A stretch of 64,000 bases of DNA from assembly GCA_902491515.1 (NCBI GenBank), contig CABUIC010000011.1:1-64000 (forward strand), written 5' to 3'. This DNA comes from an uncultured Porphyromonadaceae bacterium. Lineage in GTDB: Bacteria; Bacteroidota; Bacteroidia; Bacteroidales; Muribaculaceae. The notes below the pieces were generated by a model. The model saw only the letters and a list, made by a program, of their open reading frames with translations. It was not told the DNA's origin and searched no databases. Below are positions 25,958-35,076 of this stretch, piece by piece (position 1 is the stretch's first letter; each line of letters begins with the position of its first letter). The position numbers and the translations under genes were made by a program.

Positions 25958-27799
25958 ATGGCTAAGCATCGGAAATCGGAGGAGCTGAGGGAGAAGATTT
26001 CGTTTCTCCCGGATACCCCCGGCGTGTATATGTACTTTGACGTCGAGGGGACGGTGATTTATGTCGGTAAGGCGAAGAATCTGAAGCGGCGGGTGTCGTC
26101 GTACTTCAACCGGACGCACGACTCCCTGCGGACGAATCTGCTGGTGCGGGCCATCGCGGACATGAAGTATATCGTTGTTCCGACGGAGCAGGACGCGCTG
26201 AATCTCGAGAACTCAATGATCAAGGAGTACAAGCCGCGCTACAATGTGCTTCTGAAGGACGACAAGTCGTATCCGTGGATTGTGGTGACAAACGAGCTCT
26301 ATCCGCGGGTTTTTCTTACGCGCCAGCATGTGAAGGACGGTTCGAAATACTTCGGTCCGTACACGAACACTGGCGTGGCGCGGACGGTGCTGGACCTTAT
26401 CGCGGAGCTTTATCCGATACGGACGTGCCGTCTGCCGATAACTCCTGAATATCTGCGGAAGGAGAAGGGGCGTCTCTGTCTGCAATACCACATCAAGCGC
26501 TGCAAGGGCTGCTGTACGGGCGCGATTTCGCCGGAGGAATACGGGGTGTACATCGACAGGGTGAGGCAGATACTCCGCGGGGAGACTCAGGAGCTGATGA
26601 ACTATCTCCGGGAGGAGATGACGCGTCTGGCCGGGGAGCTGCGCTTCGAGGAGGCGCAGGAGCTGAAGGAGAGTTACAAGCTGCTGGAGAACTATTCGTC
26701 GAAGAGCGTTATCGTGAGCCAGACGATAGCCGACATCGATGTGTTCGGGATAGACGACGACGGTTCGGCGGACGTTTACGTGAACTATATGCACGTGCGT
26801 CGCGGGGCGGTGGTGCGGAGTGTGACTCTGCGCTACAAGCGGCGCCTCGACGAGACGCGGGCGGAGCTGCTGGCCTACGCGATGGACGAGGTACGGACGA
26901 CGCTCGGCGTGAAGTACGACGAGGTTGTCGTGGCCGAGGCGCCGGAGGTTGAGATGCCGGAGGTGAGCTTCACTATTCCTCGGAGGGGGGACAAGGCGAA
27001 GCTGCTGGAGGTGTCGGAGCGGAACGCGCGTCAGGCGCGGGCGGACGACCTGAAGCACATGGAAAAGCACAATCCGGAGGAGCGGACGGAGCGCCTTCTG
27101 GAGCGGATGAAGGCGGACTTCCGGCTGACGGAGCTTCCGCGGCACATCGAATGTTTCGACAACTCGAACATCCAGGGGACGAATCCCGTGGCGTCGTGCG
27201 TGGTGTTCAAGGACGGGCGTCCGTCGAAGAAGGACTACCGTCATTTCAACATCAAGACGGTTGTCGGGGCTAACGACTTCGCGTCGATGAAGGAGGTTCT
27301 GACGCGGCGCTATTCGCGGCTGATGACCGAGGGGGAGCCGTTGCCTCAGCTGATAGTGGTGGACGGCGGCAAGGGCCAGCTGTCGTCGGCAGTGGAGGCT
27401 CTCGAGGAGATGGGTCTGCGCGGGACGATAGCGGTCGTGGGCATAGCCAAAAGACTCGAGGAAATCTACTTTCCGGGGGACTCGATACCGCTGTACATAG
27501 ACAAGAATTCGGAGACGCTGAAGGTGGTCCAGCATTTGCGCGACGAGGCTCACCGCTTCGGCATCACCCACCACCGGAACCGCCGGAGCAAGGGTGCGAT
27601 CAGCTCGCGGCTCGAGGAAATCGAGGGAATAGGGGCGAAGACCTCGGAGGCACTGCTGACGCATTTCAAGAGTTTCAAACGGGTGTCGGAGGCGGGGCTT
27701 GACGAACTCGCGGAGGTGGTCGGTCCGTCGAAGGCATCGATAGTATACAACGCACTGCACATATCGGAAGAAGAAAATGAGACTGGTAATCCAACGTAG
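25958..27799 (+). CDS. uvrC: excinuclease ABC subunit UvrC
   Basis: UvrC makes both cuts beside damaged bases in nucleotide excision repair. The 613-residue protein has the GIY-YIG nuclease domain (TPGVYMYFDVEGTVIYVGKA, residues about 20-100), a UVR segment near 215-245 (LAGELRFEEAQELKESYKLL), the RNase H-like nuclease domain (ECFDNSNIQGTNPVAS near 400) and the C-terminal helix-hairpin-helix (EIEGIGAKTSEALLTHFKSF). Its end overlaps dtd by 23 bases. Confidence 0.98.
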   Translation: MAKHRKSEELREKISFLPDTPGVYMYFDVEGTVIYVGKAKNLKRRVSSYFNRTHDSLRTNLLVRAIADMKYIVVPTEQDALNLENSMIKEYKPRYNVLLKDDKSYPWIVVTNELYPRVFLTRQHVKDGSKYFGPYTNTGVARTVLDLIAELYPIRTCRLPITPEYLRKEKGRLCLQYHIKRCKGCCTGAISPEEYGVYIDRVRQILRGETQELMNYLREEMTRLAGELRFEEAQELKESYKLLENYSSKSVIVSQTIADIDVFGIDDDGSADVYVNYMHVRRGAVVRSVTLRYKRRLDETRAELLAYAMDEVRTTLGVKYDEVVVAEAPEVEMPEVSFTIPRRGDKAKLLEVSERNARQARADDLKHMEKHNPEERTERLLERMKADFRLTELPRHIECFDNSNIQGTNPVASCVVFKDGRPSKKDYRHFNIKTVVGANDFASMKEVLTRRYSRLMTEGEPLPQLIVVDGGKGQLSSAVEALEEMGLRGTIAVVGIAKRLEEIYFPGDSIPLYIDKNSETLKVVQHLRDEAHRFGITHHRNRRSKGAISSRLEEIEGIGAKTSEALLTHFKSFKRVSEAGLDELAEVVGPSKASIVYNALHISEEENETGNPT

Positions 27800-28229
27800 C
27801 CTCGGGTCGCGCCTGACGGTCGGGGGCGAGCTTGTGAGCGAGGCCGGAGCGGGCCTTATGATACTTGTGGGAGTCGAGACGGGCGACAGCCGGGCCGACG
27901 CCGACTGGCTTGCGGAGAAGGCGCTCGGGCTGCGCATCTTCAACGACGCGGCCGGGGTGATGAACCGCTCGGTGCTCGAAGCGGGCGGGGAGGTTATGGC
28001 CGTCAGCCAGTTCACGCTCACGGCGTCGACGCGCAAGGGGCGCCGCCCGAGCTATATCCGCGCGGCGGGTCCCGACGAGGCGAGGCCGCTGTACGAATAT
28101 TTCTGCTCCCTTCTTGACCGGGCCCTTCCGCGGCCCTGCGCGAGGGGGATTTTCGGGGCGGATATGCAGATAGCCTTCACCAACGACGGCCCGGTGACTA
28201 TCATCATCGATTCGCGCCTGCGGGAATAA
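27777..28229 (+). CDS. dtd: D-aminoacyl-tRNA deacylase
   Basis: Dtd removes D-amino acids wrongly joined to tRNA. The 150-residue protein has the active-site motif AVSQFTLTASTRKGRRPSY near residue 75 and the Gly-Pro motif FTNDGPVTIIID near 140. It begins inside the last 23 bases of uvrC, so the two are cotranslated. Confidence 0.96.
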   Translation: MRLVIQRSLGSRLTVGGELVSEAGAGLMILVGVETGDSRADADWLAEKALGLRIFNDAAGVMNRSVLEAGGEVMAVSQFTLTASTRKGRRPSYIRAAGPDEARPLYEYFCSLLDRALPRPCARGIFGADMQIAFTNDGPVTIIIDSRLRE

Positions 28230-28406
28230 GGGCGGAAAGAGCTGTTCTGTAATGATTTCGCTCTGATTTGAGGCTCTGAGAAGCGCGAATTTGCAAACGT
28301 CCGGACAGCAGGGGGCGAATTCGGCAGTCTCGGAGGGCTATCTCTGGCGCACATTGAGACAGTCTGGCTGAAATGGATGGACAAAAGCTGTAGTTTCAGC
28401 TTTTTA

Positions 28407-28438
28407 TTTGGCTGAGAAGAAGAAAATGTGTATATTTG
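28407..28438 (+). promoter_or_regulatory. promoter of the 1137-aa secreted protein
   Basis: TTTG (28407-28410), a 20-nt spacer and TATATTTG (28431-28438) match the Bacteroidota consensus at every specified base, 28 bases before the ATG. Confidence 0.75.
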
Positions 28439-28466
28439 TCGGAAAAACCATAAATTACACATCTCT

Positions 28467-31400
28467 ATGACAAGCTTTTCACTCAAAAAACTGCGCTGTG
28501 GCGCTTCGGTGGCTGTTCTGACTGCCGGAATGCTATTTTCGGCGCAGGCCTCCGGGGAAGTACTCTTCTCGGAGAACTTCGACTACGCCGCGGGTAATCT
28601 CTACCCTCAGGGCGGCTGGCTGCAAGGGGCGCAACAGTACAGCCCCATAAAGGTAACGGACGTCAAACTCACTTACGCCGGTTTCGGTTCCGGGAAATCC
28701 GTCGAACTCAACCCCGGGGAAGAACTCTCGGCGCAGGACGTGTACCATGCCTGTGTGCCCCGCGATGCGTCGACGCAGGCTGTCACACCGATCACCGAGG
28801 GCGATATTTATGTGGCGTTCCTGATGAACGCCAAAAGTGTGACTGCGCGCAACTATTTTTTCACGCTGCTCACCACCAACTTCAAGGGACTATTAGCCGA
28901 CGGGGTGGCGGCAAGTGTCGGCGGATATGTTACTGCGCTGCCATCCACGACAGAGGGAAAGTTCAAACTCGGATTTGACAAAAACTCATCCAATCCCGGA
29001 GCCGATTATCAGACGGCAGATCTCGACCTGAACAAGACCTATCTCGTGGTTCTGCATTATGGTATTGTCAAAGGCACGAACAACGACACATTCGAGGCGT
29101 GGATCAATCCGACGGCTGAAAAGCCGGCGGCGACGATTACCGCCCAGACGAGCAAGGCGGATATGTCGAAGGGCTTTGTCGGAGTGGGAATATTCCAGCA
29201 GGGGAGCCGCGCCTACGACATCCACGTCAGTGCGGTGCGCGTAGCCACGGCATGGAAGGACCTCTTCGACGGCCAGGGCGGCGGAGGCGGCGACGAGCCG
29301 GTCAAGGCTGCAATCAGCGCCACACTCGGAGGAGTGCCCGCAGAGTACTTCGCGCTCTATCAGTATCAGAAATACGACGCGACAGTGACCGTCAAGGCTA
29401 CGGGCATCACCGAGGACATCAGCGTCAGCGGCTTCGGCGAAGCACTGAAGCCCGCAGTGACCACGATTCCGGCAGCGGAGGCCCTCTCGGAAGGAGGCTA
29501 TACCCTGGGCGTAACTCTTGACGCCACGGGGGGCACGGAAATCAACGAGACCCTTGTGCTGACCTCGGGGGACACGCAGGGAACCGTGCCCGTGAAAGTA
29601 AGTGTGCAGCCGACGTCGACTATGATGAGTTTCCGCTTCGCGCCGAGCGTCCAGGAATATGAGACATACAGTTTCTCGGCAAACGCCTGGGTAACGTATG
29701 TGGACGCCTCGCAGAAGAAACTTTACCTCGAGGACGCTGTCGGTGGTGTAGTCGTGGACTATGCCTCGATGACCGGACTGGAGCAGGCCCCCTTCAAGGA
29801 GGGCGACAAAATCAAGAACCTCTATCTCATGGCCGGGGAGCCGATGCTGAACATCCCTCAGTTCTATCTCTGCGGCTATTATGTACCGGAAGGGGTAAGC
29901 TACGGGAGTCTGGTGAGCGAGGGTTCGTTCAGATCACCCATGAGTACCACTCTGGACAATCTTATTACGAGCCCGGAGAATTATATCAACCGCCTTGTGA
30001 AGGTCGAGGACCTCTCCTTCGCCACAGCCGGACAAGCGCTGACCACGGACGGGGCGGATGTCACCTCGGGCGAAAGTACAGGGCTCGTCCGCGCCTTCGC
30101 CGGGAGCACGGCTGTGGGCGTGACGCTTCCCGAGACTGCCACAGTGACGGGCATCTCCACATCGATGGGCGCCGCCATCCTTTCCGTGCGCAAAGCGGAG
30201 GACATATCCGCTCCCGAAGCCGAGCCTTCGCTTGAATTCAGCACTACGGTGCTTGTCGACCCCGCGGAGTACTATCCGGTGAACGTCGAGACCCCCTTCG
30301 CCACACTCAAGGTGACGGCGACGAATATGCCCAACGCCACGAGCCTGTGGGTCGGAGGCACGAACCGCGCGGCCTTTATCCTCGACACCGAAGAAATCCC
30401 CGCGGGCACGGGTGAATACACCGTCAACATCACCTTCAAACCCACAAGCACAGGCCGCAATTCGGCGATGCTGAACTTCGACGCCAACCCCACCGAGCTG
30501 TCGAAGACCACATCCATGGCTTGCCTGGCATACGACCCGGACAATCTGCCGACCTTCTCAGTCGACGCCGCGGGCCTGACAGAATTCCGTGCGGCTCCCG
30601 GGACGACGAAGGAGCAGACGCTGAGCATCACCTCCGCGGGACTGCTCGACTACGGCAGCATCCGCGTCCTCGGCCAGAGCGGCGGGGCCTTCCGCATCGC
30701 TTCCACCACCTTCCTCAAGAACGGCACCACGAACCTGAAGGTTACGTTCGCACCCACGGCCGAGGGGACGTACCAGGAGACCATCGAGTTCTCGACGCCG
30801 AAGGCCGAGACAGTCACCGTTCCGCTGCAGGGCATATGCTCGGGCGACGCGCCGATCGAGGACAAGCAGGGCGACGAACTCAGCTTCGATACCACGAACC
30901 CCCTGAAGAAGTATTCCACCGACTTCACGGGCGCTGGCGACAACAACAAGCCTCTGAGCCTCGCGGGCTGGAAGAATGTGGCCGTCGACGGCACGCGTGC
31001 CTTCTGGAGCTACAGCTCCGAGGGCAACACGATGGCGAAAGTGACGGCCTACGACTCCAAGATGGCCGCTGACGCAGGGACTCCGGCGGAGATGCTGCTG
31101 ATGTCTCCGGCGCTTGACTTCGCCGGAAGCGCGGCGCGACTGCTGAGCTTCCGCGTCAAGGGCGAGAACCTTACGGACGACATGACGGACGAGTTCTCCG
31201 TCCTGCTCATCGATCCGGAGAGCCCGGAGGACAATGGCCGTTACTTTGTGATGGATGGCATAGACATCCCCGCCACGGAAGACGCTTCGGGCGAATGGCG
31301 CGAGTTCATCGTCGACCTCGATGCCGTTCCGGTGCCCGACACCTTCTTCATCGGGTTCCACTATCTGTCGACGCGCGGGCGAAACACCACCGCAGTCTAT

Positions 31401-31880
31401 TATGTCGACGATTTCTCGTGGGGCGACGAAACTATCCCCTTCATCCGCGTCGACAAACAGACGGCTGTCGCTCCCGGCACGACCAAGGTCGGGGAGACAA
31501 AGCTCATCGACACCTTCACAGTCACGGGCCTGAATCTCTCCGAGAAGATTGCTCTCGGCTTCGAGGGAGCGCACAAGGCCCACTTCGGACTCAGCCACAC
31601 CGAACTGCCCGCCGAGGGCGGCGAATTCAGCGTGAACTACACACCTCAGGAAGAGGGTGAGCACGCCGTGTACGTGACACTCAAGAGCGCGGGCGCCCCC
31701 GACACCTATATCACCGTCGGAGGCACCTCGGAAGGCACCACGGGTATCGAAGGCGTTGAAGCCGAAGGCGCCGCTGAAACCATGTACTTCACCCTTCAGG
31801 GTGTCCGCGTCCACAGACCGGCCCCCGGGTCGCTCTATATCCGCGTGAGCGACGGCAAGGGTGCGAAGATACTCAAGTAA
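28467..31880 (+). CDS. large secreted multidomain protein with C-terminal tail
   Basis: The 1137-residue protein starts at the ATG at 28467 (MTSFSLKKLRCGASVAVLTA), giving a signal peptide of about 30 residues. The N-terminal domain (LFSENFDYAAGNLYPQGGW) resembles a concanavalin-like or choice-of-anchor module. About residues 385-575 look like a DUF5689-type OB-fold (TYVDASQKKLYLEDAVGGVV). Two or three Ig-like repeats of the choice-of-anchor D kind follow (NITFKPTSTGRNSAMLNFDA, KVTFAPTAEGTYQETIEF), then a jelly-roll-like domain. The last 30 residues are the shared tail (MYFTLQGVRV ... GSLYIRVSDGK ... KILK). No catalytic motif is seen; it is probably a surface or exported binding protein. Confidence 0.85.
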   Translation: MTSFSLKKLRCGASVAVLTAGMLFSAQASGEVLFSENFDYAAGNLYPQGGWLQGAQQYSPIKVTDVKLTYAGFGSGKSVELNPGEELSAQDVYHACVPRDASTQAVTPITEGDIYVAFLMNAKSVTARNYFFTLLTTNFKGLLADGVAASVGGYVTALPSTTEGKFKLGFDKNSSNPGADYQTADLDLNKTYLVVLHYGIVKGTNNDTFEAWINPTAEKPAATITAQTSKADMSKGFVGVGIFQQGSRAYDIHVSAVRVATAWKDLFDGQGGGGGDEPVKAAISATLGGVPAEYFALYQYQKYDATVTVKATGITEDISVSGFGEALKPAVTTIPAAEALSEGGYTLGVTLDATGGTEINETLVLTSGDTQGTVPVKVSVQPTSTMMSFRFAPSVQEYETYSFSANAWVTYVDASQKKLYLEDAVGGVVVDYASMTGLEQAPFKEGDKIKNLYLMAGEPMLNIPQFYLCGYYVPEGVSYGSLVSEGSFRSPMSTTLDNLITSPENYINRLVKVEDLSFATAGQALTTDGADVTSGESTGLVRAFAGSTAVGVTLPETATVTGISTSMGAAILSVRKAEDISAPEAEPSLEFSTTVLVDPAEYYPVNVETPFATLKVTATNMPNATSLWVGGTNRAAFILDTEEIPAGTGEYTVNITFKPTSTGRNSAMLNFDANPTELSKTTSMACLAYDPDNLPTFSVDAAGLTEFRAAPGTTKEQTLSITSAGLLDYGSIRVLGQSGGAFRIASTTFLKNGTTNLKVTFAPTAEGTYQETIEFSTPKAETVTVPLQGICSGDAPIEDKQGDELSFDTTNPLKKYSTDFTGAGDNNKPLSLAGWKNVAVDGTRAFWSYSSEGNTMAKVTAYDSKMAADAGTPAEMLLMSPALDFAGSAARLLSFRVKGENLTDDMTDEFSVLLIDPESPEDNGRYFVMDGIDIPATEDASGEWREFIVDLDAVPVPDTFFIGFHYLSTRGRNTTAVYYVDDFSWGDETIPFIRVDKQTAVAPGTTKVGETKLIDTFTVTGLNLSEKIALGFEGAHKAHFGLSHTELPAEGGEFSVNYTPQEEGEHAVYVTLKSAGAPDTYITVGGTSEGTTGIEGVEAEGAAETMYFTLQGVRVHRPAPGSLYIRVSDGKGAKILK

Positions 31881-31907
31881 TACCAAAGGGTATTTCTCCG
31901 AAAGAGA

Positions 31908-31947
31908 GCCGCCGTCCGGACCCCAGCCGGACAGGCGGCTTTTTTTC
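31908..31947 (+). terminator. Rho-independent terminator of the 1137-aa protein gene
   Basis: GCCGCCGTCCGG pairs with CCGGACAGGCGGC (one bulge or mismatch) around a short loop, and the 3' arm runs into seven T residues at 31940-31946. Confidence 0.85.
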
Positions 31948-31978
31948 TTGGGAGTGTGGCGGAAAATTCGTAACTTTG
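31947..31978 (+). promoter_or_regulatory. promoter of dnaX-proB-proA
   Basis: CTTG (31947-31950), a 20-nt spacer and TAACTTTG (31971-31978) fit the consensus. It starts directly after the upstream terminator and lies 47 bases before the dnaX ATG. Confidence 0.65.
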
Positions 31979-32025
31979 CGAAAAGCTGCCGCGCCCCGGA
32001 CGGCGCGGCGACAATACATTCAGAT

Positions 32026-33813
32026 ATGGAACAATATGTAGTCTCGGCGCGAAAATACCGACCGACGACATTTTCGTCGGTCATCGGCCAGCAGGCGCTC
32101 ACGGAGACGCTGAAGAACGCGATAGCGCGGCGGAAGCTTGCGCACGCGTATCTCTTCTGCGGCTCACGCGGCGTGGGCAAGACATCGTGCGCGAGAATTT
32201 TTGCCAAGACCATCAACTGCGAGCATCCGACGGCTGAGGGCGAGGCCTGTAACGAGTGCGACTCGTGCCGACAGTTCAACGAGAACCGCTCGCTGAACAT
32301 TCTTGAACTCGACGCGGCGTCGAACAACAGCGTGGACGACATCCGCGACCTTATCGAACAGGTGATGGTTCCGCCGTCGCAGGGACGGTACAGGGTGTTC
32401 ATCATCGACGAGGTGCACATGCTGTCGTCGCAGGCGTTCAACGCCTTCCTGAAGACACTGGAGGAGCCGCCGTCCCACGCCATCTTCATCCTTGCCACGA
32501 CGGAGAAGCACAAGATTATCCCGACGATACTCTCGCGGTGTCAGATCTATGACTTCAACCGCATCACGATAGCGGACATGGTGAAGCACCTTCAGGACGT
32601 CGCGGAGAAGGAGGGCGCCACGGCTGAACCGGCGGCGCTGAACATCATCGCGCACAAGGCTGACGGGGCTATGCGCGACGCGCTGTCGATATTCGACCAG
32701 GTGCTTGCGTCGAGCCGCGGGAACATCACCTACGCGTCGACGATAGAGAACCTGAACGTGCTCGACAGCGCGTACTACGAGCGCCTTGTCGATGCCTTCC
32801 GTGCGAAGGACGTCGCGAAGGCCCTTCTGATATACAAGGAGGTCAGGGACAAGGGCTTCGACTCGCAGTTCTTCATCAACGGTCTGGCGCAGTATTTCCG
32901 GGACCTGATGGTGGCGAGCGACCCGTCGACGATAGTCCTGCTCGATGCGGCGGACGACGTGCGTGCGGCCATGGCCGAGCGTGCGAAGCAGCTGACGCCG
33001 ACCTACCTCTACAAGGCGATGGATATCTGCAACGACGCGGACTTCAACTACCGGGCGTCGTCGAACAAGCAACTGCTCATAGAACTGGCACTGATCAGAC
33101 TGTGCCAACGATTGAGCCCCTCGACCAAGCGTAGCGGACACGTCGAGGGGCCTCTCAGGGCCTTGGCACCTGCCGCCGCGACGACGCAAGCCGCCGCGGG
33201 AGGACAGACCAAGGCGTCCGCGCCCTCAGCCGTTGGCGCCACAGCCACCGGCGACACACTGCCGCCGCCCACGCGGCATCATATCCAGACTTCCGGAGTG
33301 GTCATCACCCCGCCGCCGGCGCGGCGCCCCGGGGGTACTCCTTATCCTCAGGCCTCTGCGGCGACCTACGCCGCAGAGCCGGTTCAGGCTCAGACTCACG
33401 CACCGGTGACGATACGGGCCGAAAAGCCCGCGGAGGCGTCGGTAACGGCCACGACAGCTTACACGGACGAGGCCTTCCGCGAGGCGTGGGCGAGCTTCAT
33501 CGCCACCCACGAGACGGAGCACATCCTCATCAACACCATGCGCGCGGCAAGCCTCCGGAGGGAGGCCGACGAGGTGTGGCATGTGGGCGTCGAGGGCGAC
33601 CTCGGTGTGCGCCAGATGCAGGAGTCGATGGCGGAGCTGCTGAAGCACCTGCGGGGGCGGCTCGCCAACGACAGGGTGACGCTCGAAGTGTCGGCCACGT
33701 CCGGGGAATCGACGCCCGGGCTCTGGACGGACAGCCAGGTGCTCCGGCACTGGATCGACACGAAGCCTGAAGTGCGGGCGTTCATCGAGAAATACAAGCT
33801 CAGGCAGATATAG
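32026..33813 (+). CDS. dnaX: DNA polymerase III subunit gamma/tau
   Basis: DnaX is the clamp-loader ATPase. The 595-residue protein starts at the ATG at 32026 (MEQYVVSARKYRP); the frame is open further upstream but crosses the promoter. It has Walker A CGSRGVGKTSCARIFAK, the zinc cysteines in NCEHPTAEGEACNECDSC, the DEAD-like box IIDEVHMLSSQAFNAFLKTL and the sensor LATTEKHKIIPTILSRC. A long Pro/Ala/Thr-rich linker (about 365-465) leads to a C-terminal domain as in Bacteroidota tau proteins. I see no obvious slippery A-run for a frameshifted gamma form. Confidence 0.96.
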   Translation: MEQYVVSARKYRPTTFSSVIGQQALTETLKNAIARRKLAHAYLFCGSRGVGKTSCARIFAKTINCEHPTAEGEACNECDSCRQFNENRSLNILELDAASNNSVDDIRDLIEQVMVPPSQGRYRVFIIDEVHMLSSQAFNAFLKTLEEPPSHAIFILATTEKHKIIPTILSRCQIYDFNRITIADMVKHLQDVAEKEGATAEPAALNIIAHKADGAMRDALSIFDQVLASSRGNITYASTIENLNVLDSAYYERLVDAFRAKDVAKALLIYKEVRDKGFDSQFFINGLAQYFRDLMVASDPSTIVLLDAADDVRAAMAERAKQLTPTYLYKAMDICNDADFNYRASSNKQLLIELALIRLCQRLSPSTKRSGHVEGPLRALAPAAATTQAAAGGQTKASAPSAVGATATGDTLPPPTRHHIQTSGVVITPPPARRPGGTPYPQASAATYAAEPVQAQTHAPVTIRAEKPAEASVTATTAYTDEAFREAWASFIATHETEHILINTMRAASLRREADEVWHVGVEGDLGVRQMQESMAELLKHLRGRLANDRVTLEVSATSGESTPGLWTDSQVLRHWIDTKPEVRAFIEKYKLRQI

Positions 33814-33845
33814 CTTTCGGCACAGGGTTTGCTGTAAGAGACATT

Positions 33846-34982
33846 ATGGAAAAGAAATATTCGGGATTGTTCGGGAAGAAGCCCGGAAGGATAGTAGTTA
33901 AGGTCGGCAGCAATGTGCTGACGCGGGCCGACGGGTCTCTGGACGTGACGAGGATGAGCGCGATAGTCGACCAGCTCGCGGCTCTGCGGGCCGGGGGGAT
34001 TGAAATCATCCTGATATCGTCGGGCGCGGTAGCCAGCGGGCGCGGAGAGTTCCGGCGCCACGGCATTCCGACGGGTGAGCTCGACGAAGTCTCGTCGCGC
34101 CAGCTGTTCAGCGCGGTGGGGCAGGCGAAGCTCATCAACCGCTATTATGAATTTTTCCGGGACCACTCGATAATCTGCGGACAGGTGCTCGCGACGAAGG
34201 AAAACCTGGCGACGCGGCGCCACTATCTGAACCAGAAGCACTGCATGGGCGTGATGCTGAAAGCCGGAATCATCCCTGTTGTCAACGAGAACGACACCGT
34301 GTCGGTGACGGAGCTGATGTTCACGGACAACGACGAGCTGTCGGGCCTCGTAGCGTCGATGATGGACGCCGACGCGCTGATAATCCTGAGCAACATCGAC
34401 GGGATCTACACGACGGACCCGTCGGAGCCGGGCGCGGAGCTGATAGGCCGCGTGCGGACCACCGACAGGCTTGACTCCTGCATAGGGAAGACGCGCTCAA
34501 GCCTCGGGCGCGGGGGAATGTCGACGAAATACCGCGTAGCGTCCCGTCTTGCGGCCGAGGGGATAGCGGTGGTTATAGCCAACGGCAAGCGCGAGGGCAT
34601 ACTGACGGGCCTTCTCTCGCCGGCGGGTGCGCAGCTTCCGCCGTGTACGCTCTTCGAGCCTGCGTCCGGAGAGCCCTCGAGCCTGAAGCGGTGGATAGCA
34701 CACGGCGAGAGTTTCGCCAAGGGGACCGTGCACGTCAATGAAGGCGCCGCAGAGGCCCTGCTTCGCGGCGGAGCGAGCCTGCTGCCGGTGGGCGTCACGG
34801 CCATCGAGGGCGAATTCGAGAACGGCGACATCGTCACGGTCACGGGCCCGGAAGGCACAGTCATCGGCTGCGGCCGCGCGGGGCTTGGCTCCGATGCCGC
34901 GCGGCGAGCGCTCGGACGCAAGGGAGCGGGCCAGCCGCTGGTCCACGCAGACTATCTCTATGTGTACACCCGCGCGGAATGA
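33846..34982 (+). CDS. proB: glutamate 5-kinase
   Basis: ProB phosphorylates glutamate in the first step of proline synthesis. The 378-residue protein has the amino-acid kinase domain (RIVVKVGSNVLTRADGSLD, then VNENDTVSVTELMFTDND and LILSNIDGIYTTDPSE) and a C-terminal PUA domain from about residue 285. It follows dnaX by 32 bases and precedes proA. Confidence 0.97.
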   Translation: MEKKYSGLFGKKPGRIVVKVGSNVLTRADGSLDVTRMSAIVDQLAALRAGGIEIILISSGAVASGRGEFRRHGIPTGELDEVSSRQLFSAVGQAKLINRYYEFFRDHSIICGQVLATKENLATRRHYLNQKHCMGVMLKAGIIPVVNENDTVSVTELMFTDNDELSGLVASMMDADALIILSNIDGIYTTDPSEPGAELIGRVRTTDRLDSCIGKTRSSLGRGGMSTKYRVASRLAAEGIAVVIANGKREGILTGLLSPAGAQLPPCTLFEPASGEPSSLKRWIAHGESFAKGTVHVNEGAAEALLRGGASLLPVGVTAIEGEFENGDIVTVTGPEGTVIGCGRAGLGSDAARRALGRKGAGQPLVHADYLYVYTRAE

Positions 34983-35076
34983 ACCGCCTGGGGGATGTAT
35001 ACGTTATATATTATATTCTTTCCAAATAGGTTTGCATCAAGTATATTCTTAGACAATCAAAAAACGTATCAAAACT

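Noticed and set aside
25698..26119. Open frames across the repeats before uvrC
   Set aside because: They are translations of the 9-nt unit arrays and differ in frame between copies.
30558..32513. A 651-codon minus-strand frame opposite the large secreted protein
   Set aside because: It spans three separate plus-strand features including a terminator and the dnaX promoter, and its composition is that of an antisense frame.
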